NCBI GenBank assembly: GCA_944326815.1
Contig: CALVFI010000010.1
Location: forward strand, 1 to 64,000
DNA from: an uncultured Rikenellaceae bacterium
GTDB taxonomy: Bacteria > Bacteroidota > Bacteroidia > Bacteroidales > Rikenellaceae
DNA: 64,000 nt
Reading direction: 5' to 3'
Positions 1 to 8,612 of the stretch are shown piece after piece; the first letter of the stretch is position 1, and the number at the start of each line of letters is the position of its first letter. The translations under genes and the position numbers were made by a program. The notes under the pieces were generated by a model. The model saw only the letters and a program-made list of their open reading frames with translations. It was not told where the DNA came from and searched no databases.

Positions 1-260
1 TCAAGCAGAAGACCGCATACGAGATTCAGGGGCGTTTCGCCTCCGACATCTACGGTGGTGATATGTAAATGGTCCGAATCCGGATGTGCCTCGCAGGTCA
101 GGACGTGGCCTACCACAACGCCTTCGAGGCCGCCTCGGATCGTTTCTATTTTTTCGAAACCTTCCACCTCGAGCCCGATATCTGTAAGAATAGGGGCAAT
201 CTGTTCGGCGGTCAGGTCAGTTTTGATGTACTCTTTAAGCCAATTGTAGGAGATATTCAT
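1..260 (-). CDS. pheT: Phenylalanine--tRNA ligase beta subunit, N-terminal fragment
   Basis: The ATG at 260-258 opens a frame that runs off the left edge of the window (86 codons). The protein starts MNISYNWLKEYI and continues with GLEVEGFE and HPDSDHLHITTVDVGG, the typical start of bacterial PheT (N-terminal B1 region followed by the tRNA-binding OB fold). PheT with PheS charges tRNA-Phe in the cytoplasm. In relatives the conserved VCG is followed by APN; here it is followed by LLL, exactly where the DNA matches a sequencing adapter (positions 2-25). Residues up to VCG are credible and the last three or four are probably not genomic. A weak promoter (TTTT, 19 bases, TATCTTTC at 284-314, minus strand) lies upstream. 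Confidence 0.9.
   Translation of the reverse strand, partial: MNISYNWLKEYIKTDLTAEQIAPILTDIGLEVEGFEKIETIRGGLEGVVVGHVLTCEAHPDSDHLHITTVDVGGETPLNLVCGLLL
2..25 (+). other. Illumina P7 adapter-like sequence (probable artefact)
   Basis: These 24 bases match the Illumina P7 flow-cell oligo at 23 of 24 positions; the mismatch is C for G at position 14. Read on the minus strand it interrupts pheT just after the conserved VCG codons. The genomic codons before it resemble the adapter by chance, so an untrimmed read end could have been joined here by an assembler. Confidence 0.75.
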
Positions 261-356
261 TCTTGGTAGATTTAAAAACGTGCGAAAGATAGGAAAAACT
301 TCGCATCTTTAAAAGGGTGGGCGGGCAATATGTTCGCAACTTTTGAACAATTCCGT

Positions 357-1250
357 CTATTTCGATCCGAAATAGAGGAAAACCATACCGATGAGGATAA
401 GGACAAGGTCCAATGCTTTGCTGCGCAGATTTTTTTCATGGAAAGCAAGGGCTCCGACAGCAAAGGAGACGACTACGCTGCCGCGTCGGATCATGGAAAC
501 GACTGAAATCAGTGAATCGTCATAGGTGAGGGCGTACAGATAGACGAAATCGGACATGGATAGGAAGATAGGTATCAGCAGAATGCTCCAACGCCATTCG
601 AATCGGTCCGAGGCACGTTTCGGCCACCACAACGTCAGCAGAATAATGCACATGATGCCGAATTGATAGATGTTGTACCACGATTGCACGAACATCGGCG
701 GGAAATGGGCCATAAGGTGTTTGTCGTACAACCCGCTTACTGCGCCGAGCAGGGCTGCTCCTACCACACAATAGATCCAGCGGTTATGCCGAAAGTCGAT
801 TCCCTCTTTCTTGCTCGAACGGTTCAATAACAGAAAGGAGGCGAATGCCAATGCGACACCGACCCATTGGTAGGCATTCAGGCGTTCGCCCATGAGTAAA
901 GTGGCACCGAGTAGTACCATGACGGGGCGGGTGGCATTGATTGGCCCGACGATCGTAATCGGAAGATGTTTGATGCCGAAATACCCCAACGTCCAGGAAG
1001 ATAGTACGATAACTGATTTCAGGAGAATGGATAGATGAACCTGTAGATTCTCTCTCGGAACATAGAATATCGACTCAGTGGCTATGATATTATGGTTCGA
1101 ACTCCAGATAAGAGGCAGGAAAAGTAGCGAGGAGAAGAAGGTATTGATAAAGAGTACGGGGATGACGGCGTTGTCTGTGAGCGATTTCTTTTTAAATACG
1201 TCGTAAAAACCCAATAAAAACGCCGAAGTGAATGCTAAAATCAACCACAT
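357..1250 (-). CDS. EamA/DMT-family transporter
   Basis: A 297-residue, highly hydrophobic protein with about ten predicted membrane segments arranged as two repeated halves, the usual layout of EamA-type drug/metabolite exporters. It starts MWLILAFTSAFLLGF. The second half begins near residue 150 and the last helix ends close to the C-terminus (LVLILIGMVFLYFG). It would act in the inner membrane; the substrate cannot be read from the sequence. The gene stands alone between pheT and lysA and has its own promoter at 1282-1313. No defects are seen. Confidence 0.8.
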   Translation of the reverse strand: MWLILAFTSAFLLGFYDVFKKKSLTDNAVIPVLFINTFFSSLLFLPLIWSSNHNIIATESIFYVPRENLQVHLSILLKSVIVLSSWTLGYFGIKHLPITIVGPINATRPVMVLLGATLLMGERLNAYQWVGVALAFASFLLLNRSSKKEGIDFRHNRWIYCVVGAALLGAVSGLYDKHLMAHFPPMFVQSWYNIYQFGIMCIILLTLWWPKRASDRFEWRWSILLIPIFLSMSDFVYLYALTYDDSLISVVSMIRRGSVVVSFAVGALAFHEKNLRSKALDLVLILIGMVFLYFGSK

Positions 1251-1281
1251 AACCGTCCGTATGAATCATTTTTTTCGGGCA

Positions 1282-1313
1282 CAAAGATACGAAAATGCAT
1301 TTTCGTGATCAAA
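1282..1313 (-). promoter_or_regulatory. Bacteroidota-type promoter for the EamA transporter gene
   Basis: On the minus strand, TTTG (1313-1310) is followed after 20 bases by TATCTTTG (1289-1282). This matches the Bacteroidota housekeeping consensus and lies about 32 bases before the ATG. Confidence 0.7.
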
Positions 1314-1331
1314 TTGGGCTGTGACAACGAA

Positions 1332-2489
1332 TCAGAGTTCGTCGCTGTAGATGGCTGCTGGCAGATCGTGCATGTTGTACCGGGAGGCCATCGAGGCTCC
1401 GTAGGCTCCGGCAGTTTTTATGCTTAGCAGGTCACCGCGCCGGGGATGGGGTAGCCGGATTCCATCGGCGAAAATATCGGATGATTCACAGGCTGTACCT
1501 GCTATCGTATAGGTTTTATAATCGCTACCGCCCGAAAGATTTTCGATGGCATGATGGGCCTGATATAGCGCCGGACGAATCAGCTGGGTCATGCTGGCAT
1601 CGACTACGGCTACCTGTTTCCCGCCGGCTGTGACTTTATTGTACAATACGCGTGTAATCAACTCTCCACACTGTGCAACGATGGCTCGTCCCAGTTCGAA
1701 GTGGATCTCGAGGGCCGGATCGATTTTGAGATGGCGGTTGAAAATGGCGAAATATTGCTTGAAATTGGGTGTGGGTTCACTTTCCGGCTGTTCGTAGTCC
1801 ACGCCAAGTCCGCCTCCCAGGTTGATATGCGAGAGATGGAAACCGCGGTTCTTAAACCACTCATAGAGCGTATTTACGCGTAAGCAGAGATATTCGAAGA
1901 CCCGCATCTCTCGAATTTGGGAACCGATATGAAAATGAAGTCCCGTAATACGGATGTTTTTCAACGCTTCGAGACGATCTGCCACCTCTTCAATCTCTTT
2001 GTACGAAATACCGAATTTGCTGTCAGCCTGTCCGGTCGATATGTAGCGATGGGTCATCGGGTCGACATCCGGGTTGATGCGCAGTGCCACATCGGCCATT
2101 TTGCCCATTTCGGCAGCCAGTTCATTTATAATCTCTAACTCGTGGGCAGATTCGCAGTTAAAAGCGAAAATTCCCTGTTCTAACGCATAACGAATCTCAT
2201 CATCGCTTTTCCCAACACCTGCGAACACGATACCTTTAGGTGAGAAACCCTTCTCGATAGCATAACGGATTTCGTTGCCACTAACACAATCTACGCCCAG
2301 TCCATATGCTTTGATGCAGTCTACGATTCGGGGGTCGAAGTTCGCCTTGAGAGCATAATGTACCCGATAGCCGTATTGTTCCGATTCGGCTTTGACTGCT
2401 GCCAGGGTCGCTCGCAACAGTTCTATATCGTAAAAATAAAAAGGCGTTTCGTGTGTTGCGAGTTTTTCGCGGACTTTGCGGCTAAGCAT
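1332..2489 (-). CDS. lysA: Diaminopimelate decarboxylase
   Basis: A 385-residue fold-type III PLP enzyme that makes L-lysine from meso-diaminopimelate, the last step of lysine synthesis. The PLP lysine is K48 in HYALKAN, the HFHIGSQIR and NLGGGLGVDY motifs are present, and the catalytic cysteine is about C334 in ACESSD. The usual EPGR phosphate-site motif reads ELGR here. Its ATG lies 8 bases inside the end of lysC, so the two are co-transcribed and probably translationally coupled. Length is normal for the family in this phylum. Confidence 0.93.
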   Translation of the reverse strand: MLSRKVREKLATHETPFYFYDIELLRATLAAVKAESEQYGYRVHYALKANFDPRIVDCIKAYGLGVDCVSGNEIRYAIEKGFSPKGIVFAGVGKSDDEIRYALEQGIFAFNCESAHELEIINELAAEMGKMADVALRINPDVDPMTHRYISTGQADSKFGISYKEIEEVADRLEALKNIRITGLHFHIGSQIREMRVFEYLCLRVNTLYEWFKNRGFHLSHINLGGGLGVDYEQPESEPTPNFKQYFAIFNRHLKIDPALEIHFELGRAIVAQCGELITRVLYNKVTAGGKQVAVVDASMTQLIRPALYQAHHAIENLSGGSDYKTYTIAGTACESSDIFADGIRLPHPRRGDLLSIKTAGAYGASMASRYNMHDLPAAIYSDEL

Positions 2490-3822
2490 AGTTGTCGGTT
2501 TGTGTTTCGGAATGGTTTGAGAATAGCGTGTCGTTCAGGTTTTGCAGGATAGCTCGTTTGTACCGTGTTTCCACCAACATGGCAATGCTGCGGTGGCTGG
2601 CTCCATAGGAGATCATTTTAAGCGGCACGCCACATACTCCTTCCATAATGCTGGCCGCCAGTCCTTGGCGATTGTGGTCGAGGCACCCAACCAAGCAAAC
2701 AATCGTATTGTCCCGTTCGATCTCGATTTTGCCAAGACTTTTGAGTTCTGCTACGATTTCGTCCAGATGACAGTCGCTGTCGATCGTAAGCGACACGGCC
2801 ACCTCCGAGGTGGTAATCATATCAATCGGCGTACGGTGTTGTTCGAATACTTCGAATACTTTACGCAGGAACCCGTAGGCCATAAGCATGCGTGTAGAAT
2901 ATATGCGAATCACTGTAATTCCGTCTTTGGCGGCTACGGCGTGGAAATCGTGTGAGTCGTCTTCGGCATCCGAGATGCGAGTCCCTTCGGCTTGCGGATC
3001 CATCGTGTTTTTGAGCAATACCGCAATGCCTTGGTCTTTGCAGGGTTGAATCGTGGCCGGATGCAGAATCTTGGCTCCGAAATAGGCCAATTCGGCTGCT
3101 TCGTCGAAACTCATCCGGTGGATAGGATAGGTGTTCTCCACGAAACGAGGATCATTATTGTGCATTCCATCGATATCTGTCCATATCTGTACTTCATCGG
3201 CTCCGATTGCTGCTCCGATCAATGCCGCGCTGTAATCACTCCCTCCACGTCCGAGGTTGTCCCGATTTCCTTCGTGGTCCGTGCAGATAAATCCTTGGGT
3301 GACATAAAATGTCCCCGTTTTTTGTATCTTGTCCTTGAGAGCCTGCTGCAGTAGTACGGTATCCACCTTCCCTTCGGCATCTTTCCGCATGAAATCCGGA
3401 GCATGGAGCAACTGTGTCCGATCGTTGCACTCTTGCAGATAGAGTGTAAATAGTGCCGAGGTCAACAACTCGCCCTGGGAGATAATCAGACGTTCGGATA
3501 TATATTCTTTGAATAGAACGATCTCTTGACGAATACGCCGTTCCATCTGTTCTAAAAGAGTTTCTGCTTCTGCTCGTTTGTCTGTGAGCAGTTCGGCAAT
3601 GCAGGTGGCATATTTTTCGTGCAATGAGTTCAGAATATTTTCTGCCTCTTTGGTGTTGCCTTGAGCTGCCAGAGAGACGATTCGCACCAGCGCGTCCGTC
3701 GTCCCGGACATGGCGGAAAGCACGGTGATTGTCGCTCCTTCATGCCGGATAATTTCGGCTACTTTTTTCATATTGCCGGCCGAACCTACCGAAGTGCCGC
3801 CGAATTTCAGAACTTTTATCAT
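2482..3822 (-). CDS. lysC: Aspartate kinase (monofunctional)
   Basis: A 446-residue aspartokinase that phosphorylates L-aspartate, the first committed step towards lysine, diaminopimelate and threonine/methionine. The N-terminal KFGGTS motif is at residues 6-11. The central TDIDGMHNNDPR and the EAAELAYFGAKILHP stretch are typical of the kinase domain. The last 150 residues carry the paired ACT domains that normally give feedback control by end products. There is no homoserine dehydrogenase fusion. It leads the lysC-lysA operon and is divergent from an ACT-domain gene at 4001. Confidence 0.93.
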   Translation of the reverse strand: MIKVLKFGGTSVGSAGNMKKVAEIIRHEGATITVLSAMSGTTDALVRIVSLAAQGNTKEAENILNSLHEKYATCIAELLTDKRAEAETLLEQMERRIRQEIVLFKEYISERLIISQGELLTSALFTLYLQECNDRTQLLHAPDFMRKDAEGKVDTVLLQQALKDKIQKTGTFYVTQGFICTDHEGNRDNLGRGGSDYSAALIGAAIGADEVQIWTDIDGMHNNDPRFVENTYPIHRMSFDEAAELAYFGAKILHPATIQPCKDQGIAVLLKNTMDPQAEGTRISDAEDDSHDFHAVAAKDGITVIRIYSTRMLMAYGFLRKVFEVFEQHRTPIDMITTSEVAVSLTIDSDCHLDEIVAELKSLGKIEIERDNTIVCLVGCLDHNRQGLAASIMEGVCGVPLKMISYGASHRSIAMLVETRYKRAILQNLNDTLFSNHSETQTDNYA

Positions 3823-3874
3823 ATGTAAATCAAACGATCAGTTAAAAATATGCGGTTTTTTTCTTTTTCTCACA

Positions 3875-3882
3875 CAAAAGTA
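3875..3882 (-). promoter_or_regulatory. Candidate -7 element for lysC-lysA
   Basis: TACTTTTG on the minus strand fits TAnnTTTG and lies 53 bases before the lysC ATG. No good TTTG is found 19-21 bases further upstream, so this is a partial match. I see no lysine riboswitch in the 178-base gap 3823-4000. Confidence 0.4.
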
Positions 3883-4000
3883 AAGCAAAATGTTTGTTTT
3901 TCATCTGAAATTTTATTTTTTTTGCAACAAGTTTGTTTTGCGTGGAATTTTATACAGCAACAAATGATTTGAATGATTTTTTAATTTAAATAGAATTTTT

Positions 4001-4669
4001 ATGCTTACCATTCCCAACGCGGTGGAGGAGGTAATTAAGAAAAAACCTTTCCTGGAAGGCGCACTTGTCGAAGGTCTCGTCAATTTATCTGCATTGGCTC
4101 GGCAGTTGAAACCCGAAATAGAGAAGAAAGTAGGGAAAGGGGTAAACGATAGTGCAGTGATTATGGCGTTGAATCGCCTGGTTCCGCGATTGGAGTTGAT
4201 GTCGGCAATGAAATTCAAAAAGGTGGTTGAGAATATCGGAGATATTATTGTCCGTTCGAATTTGGCAGACTATGCATTTTCCAACTCTCCGACGCTCTAT
4301 GAACGACAGGCAGCCTTGTTGGGACGGGTTCGTTCGATGAAAGATGTCTTCTGTACCTTTTCTCAAGGAATCTATGAGACGACATTGGTCATCAGTAGCA
4401 GTATCGTTCCTTTGGTGGAAGAGATCTTTGCCGATGAACATAATATTGCCAAAACGGTCGATCTCTCCTCCATTACCGTGAAACTGCCTTCGGAGAATAC
4501 GATTTGTCCGGGAGTCTATTATTATATATTCAAGGAGCTTGCCTGGGATAATATCAATATTGCGGAGGTGATCAGTACGACGAATGAATTTACGGTTGTG
4601 GTGAGCGATGCTGATATCCATCGCGCATTCACTATTCTTATGGAAGCTAAACGTCAGGCTGGATTATAG
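4001..4669 (+). CDS. ACT-domain-like protein of unknown function
   Basis: A 222-residue soluble protein with no signal peptide. The N-terminal half is helical and charged (LVEGLVNLSALARQLKPEI). The C-terminal half, about residues 145-222, reads like a tandem or single ACT fold (SITVKLPSENT, then NINIAEVISTTNEFTVVVS, and a final helix). ACT domains bind amino acids and give allosteric control. The gene is divergent from lysC with 178 bases between them, so a role in sensing an aspartate-family amino acid is an inference. It lacks the kinase domain of LysC. I know of no assigned function. Confidence 0.75.
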   Translation: MLTIPNAVEEVIKKKPFLEGALVEGLVNLSALARQLKPEIEKKVGKGVNDSAVIMALNRLVPRLELMSAMKFKKVVENIGDIIVRSNLADYAFSNSPTLYERQAALLGRVRSMKDVFCTFSQGIYETTLVISSSIVPLVEEIFADEHNIAKTVDLSSITVKLPSENTICPGVYYYIFKELAWDNINIAEVISTTNEFTVVVSDADIHRAFTILMEAKRQAGL

Positions 4670-4671
4670 CC

Positions 4672-5535
4672 TTATCGCCACAATAATTCGGTAATAGCAA
4701 AGGCTGCATAAACGATACCGGCAAACTCGTTAATCCATCTAAGAGGATCTCCCTTGCTTTCGATACGCGAAGGGAGAGAAAAGATATGTTGTAGCACAAG
4801 CAGGCCTGAAAAGAGTGCTGTGCCGATCCAGTACAACCATCCCATGCCAGTGTATATTCCCAGAATAACAACGGCATAGAGTGTGATCAGATGTAAAATA
4901 ATACTGATCCAAATAGTTCCTGCGGTAGAAAATCTGGCAGATGCGGAATATAAATGGTGCTTTCGTTCGAAATCAATATTTCGTAGTGAATAAAGAATGT
5001 CGAATCCGCCGATCCAAGTGATGACGACTCCAGCCAAAATGATCGGTACGGCAGCAATAGTCCCCGTTACTGCAATATATGTCCCGATGGGGGCAATGGC
5101 TAAGGCGGTTCCCAGAATGACATGCGACCAGGCAGTAAAACGCTTAGTGAGGCTGTATCCCGTGATGATAAATAAAGCTACGGGAGATAGTGCAAATGCG
5201 AGCGGGTTGATGAAATATGCGATGATGATGAAACCGACCGCATTGGCAATGCCGAAGAGTATCGCTGCACGAGCAGAAATTTGTCCTGAGGGTATTTTGT
5301 TACGTGTTTCGAAACCGGAATTCTCAGCGTCGATTTTACGGTCAGTCCAGCGATTAAACCCTATAGCGGTATTGCGGGCGAAAACCATGCAGAAGATGAT
5401 TTCTGCAAGCAATAGCCAATCGAAATACATTCCGGTACTAGTCATTGCATAAACATATCCGATCAAAGCGAACGGCAGAGCAGCAATCGTGTGTGAAGAT
5501 CTGATCCGGAAGATGTATTTGGTGATTGTATTCAT
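4672..5535 (-). CDS. UbiA-family polyprenyltransferase
   Basis: A 287-residue membrane protein with about eight helices. The first metal/prenyl-diphosphate motif is N61-D65-D69 (NRWTDRKID). The second is around residues 179-190 (DILYSLRNIDFE). It resembles the 4-hydroxybenzoate-polyprenyltransferase-like branch, which in menaquinone-making bacteria includes the MqnP enzymes of the futalosine route; which quinone branch applies cannot be decided here, and no other men or mqn gene lies in the window. Its stop lies 2 bases from the stop of the convergent ACT-domain gene, so there is no room for a terminator outside the coding regions. Confidence 0.82.
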   Translation of the reverse strand: MNTITKYIFRIRSSHTIAALPFALIGYVYAMTSTGMYFDWLLLAEIIFCMVFARNTAIGFNRWTDRKIDAENSGFETRNKIPSGQISARAAILFGIANAVGFIIIAYFINPLAFALSPVALFIITGYSLTKRFTAWSHVILGTALAIAPIGTYIAVTGTIAAVPIILAGVVITWIGGFDILYSLRNIDFERKHHLYSASARFSTAGTIWISIILHLITLYAVVILGIYTGMGWLYWIGTALFSGLLVLQHIFSLPSRIESKGDPLRWINEFAGIVYAAFAITELLWR

Positions 5536-5558
5536 TCACATTTTCTTTGTCGTATTGA

Positions 5559-5588
5559 CAAAGATACGAAAAACGTTCGGAATGCAAC
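5559..5588 (-). promoter_or_regulatory. Promoter for the UbiA-family gene
   Basis: Minus strand GTTG (5588-5585), 18 bases, TATCTTTG (5566-5559), ending about 24 bases before the ATG. Confidence 0.6.
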
Positions 5589-5638
5589 GATGCAATTCTC
5601 CTTATTTTCTTCTTCTTCATTATAGAATGTTGTCTTCA

Positions 5639-5669
5639 TTTGAATAACGGGGGAAATTGATTAACTTTG
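5639..5669 (+). promoter_or_regulatory. Promoter for lepA
   Basis: TTTG (5639-5642), 19 bases, TAACTTTG (5662-5669). This is a full match to the Bacteroidota consensus, 20 bases before the lepA ATG. Confidence 0.7.
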
Positions 5670-5688
5670 CACGGATTAAAACGGAACT

Positions 5689-7476
5689 ATGAAAAATATC
5701 CGCAATTTCTGTATTATTGCCCATATCGACCATGGGAAGAGCACCCTTGCCGATCGTTTGTTGGAGCATACTAAAACACTCGGAGAAAGGGAGTTGCAGG
5801 CTCAGGTGCTGGACAATATGGATTTGGAACGTGAAAAGGGAATCACTATTAAGAGTCATGCTATTCAGATGGAGTATGTTTCTCAAGGTGAAAAGTATAT
5901 TTTGAATTTGATTGATACTCCTGGACATGTCGATTTTTCCTATGAGGTGTCCCGGGCTATTGCCTCTTGCGAAGGCGCTTTGCTGGTTGTAGATGCTACG
6001 CAGGGTATTCAGGCTCAGACGATCTCCAATCTTTATTTGGCTTTAGGGCACGATTTGGAAATTATTCCGGTGTTGAATAAAATCGACATGGAGGCGGCCA
6101 TGGTCGATGAGGTGCGCGATCAGGTAGTGGATCTGCTCGGGTGTCAACCTGAGGATGTGTTGCTGGCCTCCGGAAAGACTGGAGAAGGGATTGAGGGGGT
6201 GTTGGAAGCTATTGTGCAGCGGATACCTGCTCCTGAGGGTGATGAGAATGCACCATTGCAGGCGTTGATTTTTGACAGTGTATTCAACTCCTTCCGAGGT
6301 ATAATCGCTTATTATCGGGTGTTCAACGGAACGCTTCGGGCTGGCGATAAAGTGAAATTTTTCAACTCAGGGAACGAATATACGGCCGATGAAATTGGCG
6401 TATTGAAATTGAAGATGAACCCCCGACAGGAGATCAAAGCCGGTGATGTAGGGTATATTATCTCGGGCATCAAGACCTCTCTGGATGTGAAAGTGGGCGA
6501 CACGATTACGCATGTGGCCAATCCTTGCCGCGAGGCGATTGCAGGTTTCGAAGATGTGAAACCGATGGTGTTTGCCGGAGTATATCCTGTGGATAGCGAT
6601 GAATTTGAGGATTTACGGGCGTCGTTGGAGAAGTTGCAGTTGAACGATGCCTCGCTGACCTTTGAACCGGAGAGCTCGCTGGCTCTCGGATTCGGTTTCC
6701 GATGCGGTTTTCTTGGACTGTTGCACATGGAGATTATTCAGGAGCGCCTCTACCGGGAGTTCAATATGGATGTGATTACAACCGTTCCGAATGTCTCGTA
6801 TAAAGTACATACAACCGGAGGAGCTGTGCTCGATGTGCATAATCCTTCCGGCCTGCCCGATCCTTCGACCATTGCCTATATCGAAGAGCCTTATATCTTG
6901 GCCCAAATCATTACAAAGACCGACTATTTGGGTAATGTCATCAAACTTTGTATCGATAAACGGGGTACGCTCAAAAATCAGACTTTCATTACACAGGATC
7001 GGGTGGAGGTGAATTTCGATATGCCTCTGTCGGAGATAGTTTTTGACTTTTATGATAAATTGAAAAGCATCTCACGAGGGTACGCTTCTTTCGACTACCA
7101 TCAGACTGGTTATAAGCAAAGTAAATTGGCCAAACTGGATATTTTGTTGAACGGTGAATCTGTCGATGCACTCTCTTCGTTGATTTATCATGAACACGCT
7201 TATGATTTTGGACGTCGGATGTGTGAAAAGTTGAAAGAGTTGATCCCTCGCCAGCAGTTCGATATAGCCATTCAGGCAGCTATCGGAGCGAAGATTATTG
7301 CCCGCGAGACGGTGAAAGCGGTGCGTAAGGATGTGACAGCCAAGTGTTATGGTGGTGATATCTCACGTAAACGTAAGCTGCTTGAGAAACAGAAAAAAGG
7401 GAAAAAACGGATGCGGCAGATCGGCAATGTTGAGGTGCCTCAGTCTGCATTTCTCGCCGTTCTCAAAATGGATTGA
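5689..7476 (+). CDS. lepA: Elongation factor 4 (back-translocating GTPase LepA)
   Basis: A 595-residue translational GTPase of normal LepA length. The G1 motif AHIDHGKST is at residues 11-19, followed by DTPGHVDF and the NKID guanine-binding motif. The C-terminus ends with the LepA-specific lysine-rich domain ([16 protein letters not shown]) and a final [12 protein letters not shown] tail. It acts on stalled ribosomes in the cytoplasm. The gene is monocistronic, with its own promoter, and the next gene starts 86 bases later. Confidence 0.96.
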   Translation: MKNIRNFCIIAHIDHGKSTLADRLLEHTKTLGERELQAQVLDNMDLEREKGITIKSHAIQMEYVSQGEKYILNLIDTPGHVDFSYEVSRAIASCEGALLVVDATQGIQAQTISNLYLALGHDLEIIPVLNKIDMEAAMVDEVRDQVVDLLGCQPEDVLLASGKTGEGIEGVLEAIVQRIPAPEGDENAPLQALIFDSVFNSFRGIIAYYRVFNGTLRAGDKVKFFNSGNEYTADEIGVLKLKMNPRQEIKAGDVGYIISGIKTSLDVKVGDTITHVANPCREAIAGFEDVKPMVFAGVYPVDSDEFEDLRASLEKLQLNDASLTFEPESSLALGFGFRCGFLGLLHMEIIQERLYREFNMDVITTVPNVSYKVHTTGGAVLDVHNPSGLPDPSTIAYIEEPYILAQIITKTDYLGNVIKLCIDKRGTLKNQTFITQDRVEVNFDMPLSEIVFDFYDKLKSISRGYASFDYHQTGYKQSKLAKLDILLNGESVDALSSLIYHEHAYDFGRRMCEKLKELIPRQQFDIAIQAAIGAKIIARETVKAVRKDVTAKCYGGDISRKRKLLEKQKKGKKRMRQIGNVEVPQSAFLAVLKMD

Positions 7477-7533
7477 CGGTTGTCGAGTGTTGTTTGGCAG
7501 ATCAGTTTTTTGCATTGGGTATAATTCTTGTTC

Positions 7534-7559
7534 TGTAGAGAAGGATAAAAATCTCTACA
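7534..7559 (+). promoter_or_regulatory. Leader hairpin just before the CDGSH gene
   Basis: TGTAGAG (7534-7540) and CTCTACA (7553-7559) form a 7-base stem with a 12-base loop, ending 3 bases before the ATG at 7563. It could hide the start site or be chance. Confidence 0.3.
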
Positions 7560-7562
7560 ACA

Positions 7563-8336
7563 ATGGGAAAAATCAAGATTCAGCCGGGGTCGATTCAGGC
7601 AGCCAAGAAATTTCATATTACGATAGCAGCAAAAGGTCCGTATTTGGTCTATGGGATGCCTCCTTTACGCCAGGAGTTCATTATGAACAATAGGTCGGGT
7701 GAGAGTTGGTATTTTCAAGTGGGCAGAAGTTTCAAAGTAGAGAAAGAACCTACGGCATTATGTCGTTGCGGCCACTCTAAACATAAGCCTTATTGCGATG
7801 GTTCGCATACGACGGCTGAGTGGAAGCCGGAATTGACTGCCTCGGAGCATCCTCTGCTGGAAGATGCCGAGGTGTTCGAGGGGCAAACTTTAAATCTCTC
7901 CGACAATCGTGCCTATTGTGCTTTTGCCCGTTTTTGCGATGCTGCCGGGCAGGTATGGAATTTGGTCGGCGAATCGGACAAAGCAGAGACTCGAGAATTG
8001 ACGATCCGTGAAGCCAGCCTGTGTCCCTCGGGACGTTTGAGTGCCTGGGATGTGCAGTCGCAGAAGTCGTTCGAACCCCATTATGATCCGAGTCTGGCGT
8101 TGATTGAAGACACGCCGCTGGGGGTTAGCGGACCGTTGTGGGTAAAAGGAGGGATTCCTGTTGCACGCGAGGATGGATATGTATACGAGGTAAGAAATCG
8201 TATGACCCTATGTCGTTGTGGCGCTTCATCCAACAAGCCGTTTTGTGACGGTACACATGCCTCAATCAAGTTCCAGGATGGTATCGAAGGCTGTCCAGAG
8301 GGAGATACCATTCCGGCAGATATGAAGGCTTTATGA
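7563..8336 (+). CDS. Double CDGSH iron-sulfur domain protein
   Basis: A 257-residue soluble protein with two CDGSH motifs: LCRCGHSKHKPYCDGSH near residues 60-76 and LCRCGASSNKPFCDGTH near residues 218-234. Each supplies three Cys and one His to a 2Fe-2S cluster. Between them lies a third Cys-containing stretch (YCAFARFC, then SLCPSGRLSAW), as in the divergent 4Fe-4S mono-cluster/DUF1271-type family. Such proteins are thought to act in redox or iron-sulfur handling; the partner here is unknown. No signal peptide. It stands alone between lepA and tRNA-Leu. Confidence 0.85.
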   Translation: MGKIKIQPGSIQAAKKFHITIAAKGPYLVYGMPPLRQEFIMNNRSGESWYFQVGRSFKVEKEPTALCRCGHSKHKPYCDGSHTTAEWKPELTASEHPLLEDAEVFEGQTLNLSDNRAYCAFARFCDAAGQVWNLVGESDKAETRELTIREASLCPSGRLSAWDVQSQKSFEPHYDPSLALIEDTPLGVSGPLWVKGGIPVAREDGYVYEVRNRMTLCRCGASSNKPFCDGTHASIKFQDGIEGCPEGDTIPADMKAL

Positions 8337-8366
8337 TTTTTTCTCTTCGGATAATGATGGGTCCGG

Positions 8367-8397
8367 TTTGTAGTTTGGAAAATAGTTTGTACTTTTG
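8367..8397 (+). promoter_or_regulatory. Promoter for tRNA-Leu
   Basis: TTTG (8367-8370), 19 bases, TACTTTTG (8390-8397); full consensus match about 57 bases before the tRNA. Confidence 0.65.
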
Positions 8398-8454
8398 AGC
8401 CTTGAAAAGCGCGATGCTTTCGAAGGAGTTCGAAATGCATATTGTCGCTGAAGG

Positions 8455-8540
8455 GCTCGGATGGTGGAATAGGTAGACACGCCGGACTTAAAATCCTGTG
8501 GACAGCAATGTCCGTGCGGGTTCGATTCCCGCTCCGAGTA
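8455..8540 (+). tRNA. tRNA-Leu (anticodon TAA)
   Basis: A class II tRNA of 86 bases with a long variable arm. The acceptor strand GCTCGGA (8455-8461) pairs with TCCGAGT (8533-8539), with a G-T first pair. The anticodon loop CTTAAAA places TAA at 8489-8491. The T arm is GCGGG-TTCGATT-CCCGC. The anticodon stem has one mismatch. The discriminator base is A8540. CCA is not encoded. Confidence 0.95.
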
Positions 8541-8546
8541 CAGTAT

Positions 8547-8591
8547 AAATAAAAGCGGATAACCACTTCAGCAGGTTATCCGCTTTTATTT
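8547..8591. terminator. Bidirectional terminator between tRNA-Leu and the nitroreductase gene
   Basis: A perfect 15-base stem (8550-8564 with 8574-8588, core AAAAGCGGATAACC) with a 9-base loop. A/T pairs extend it outward, giving a T-rich end on both strands. Confidence 0.8.
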
Positions 8592-8612
8592 TGTGTATAC
8601 TGTTTTTTGAAC

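Noticed and set aside
3823..4000. Lysine riboswitch before lysC
   Set aside because: The gap is very A/T rich and shows no conserved multi-stem layout; only a promoter-like element is visible.
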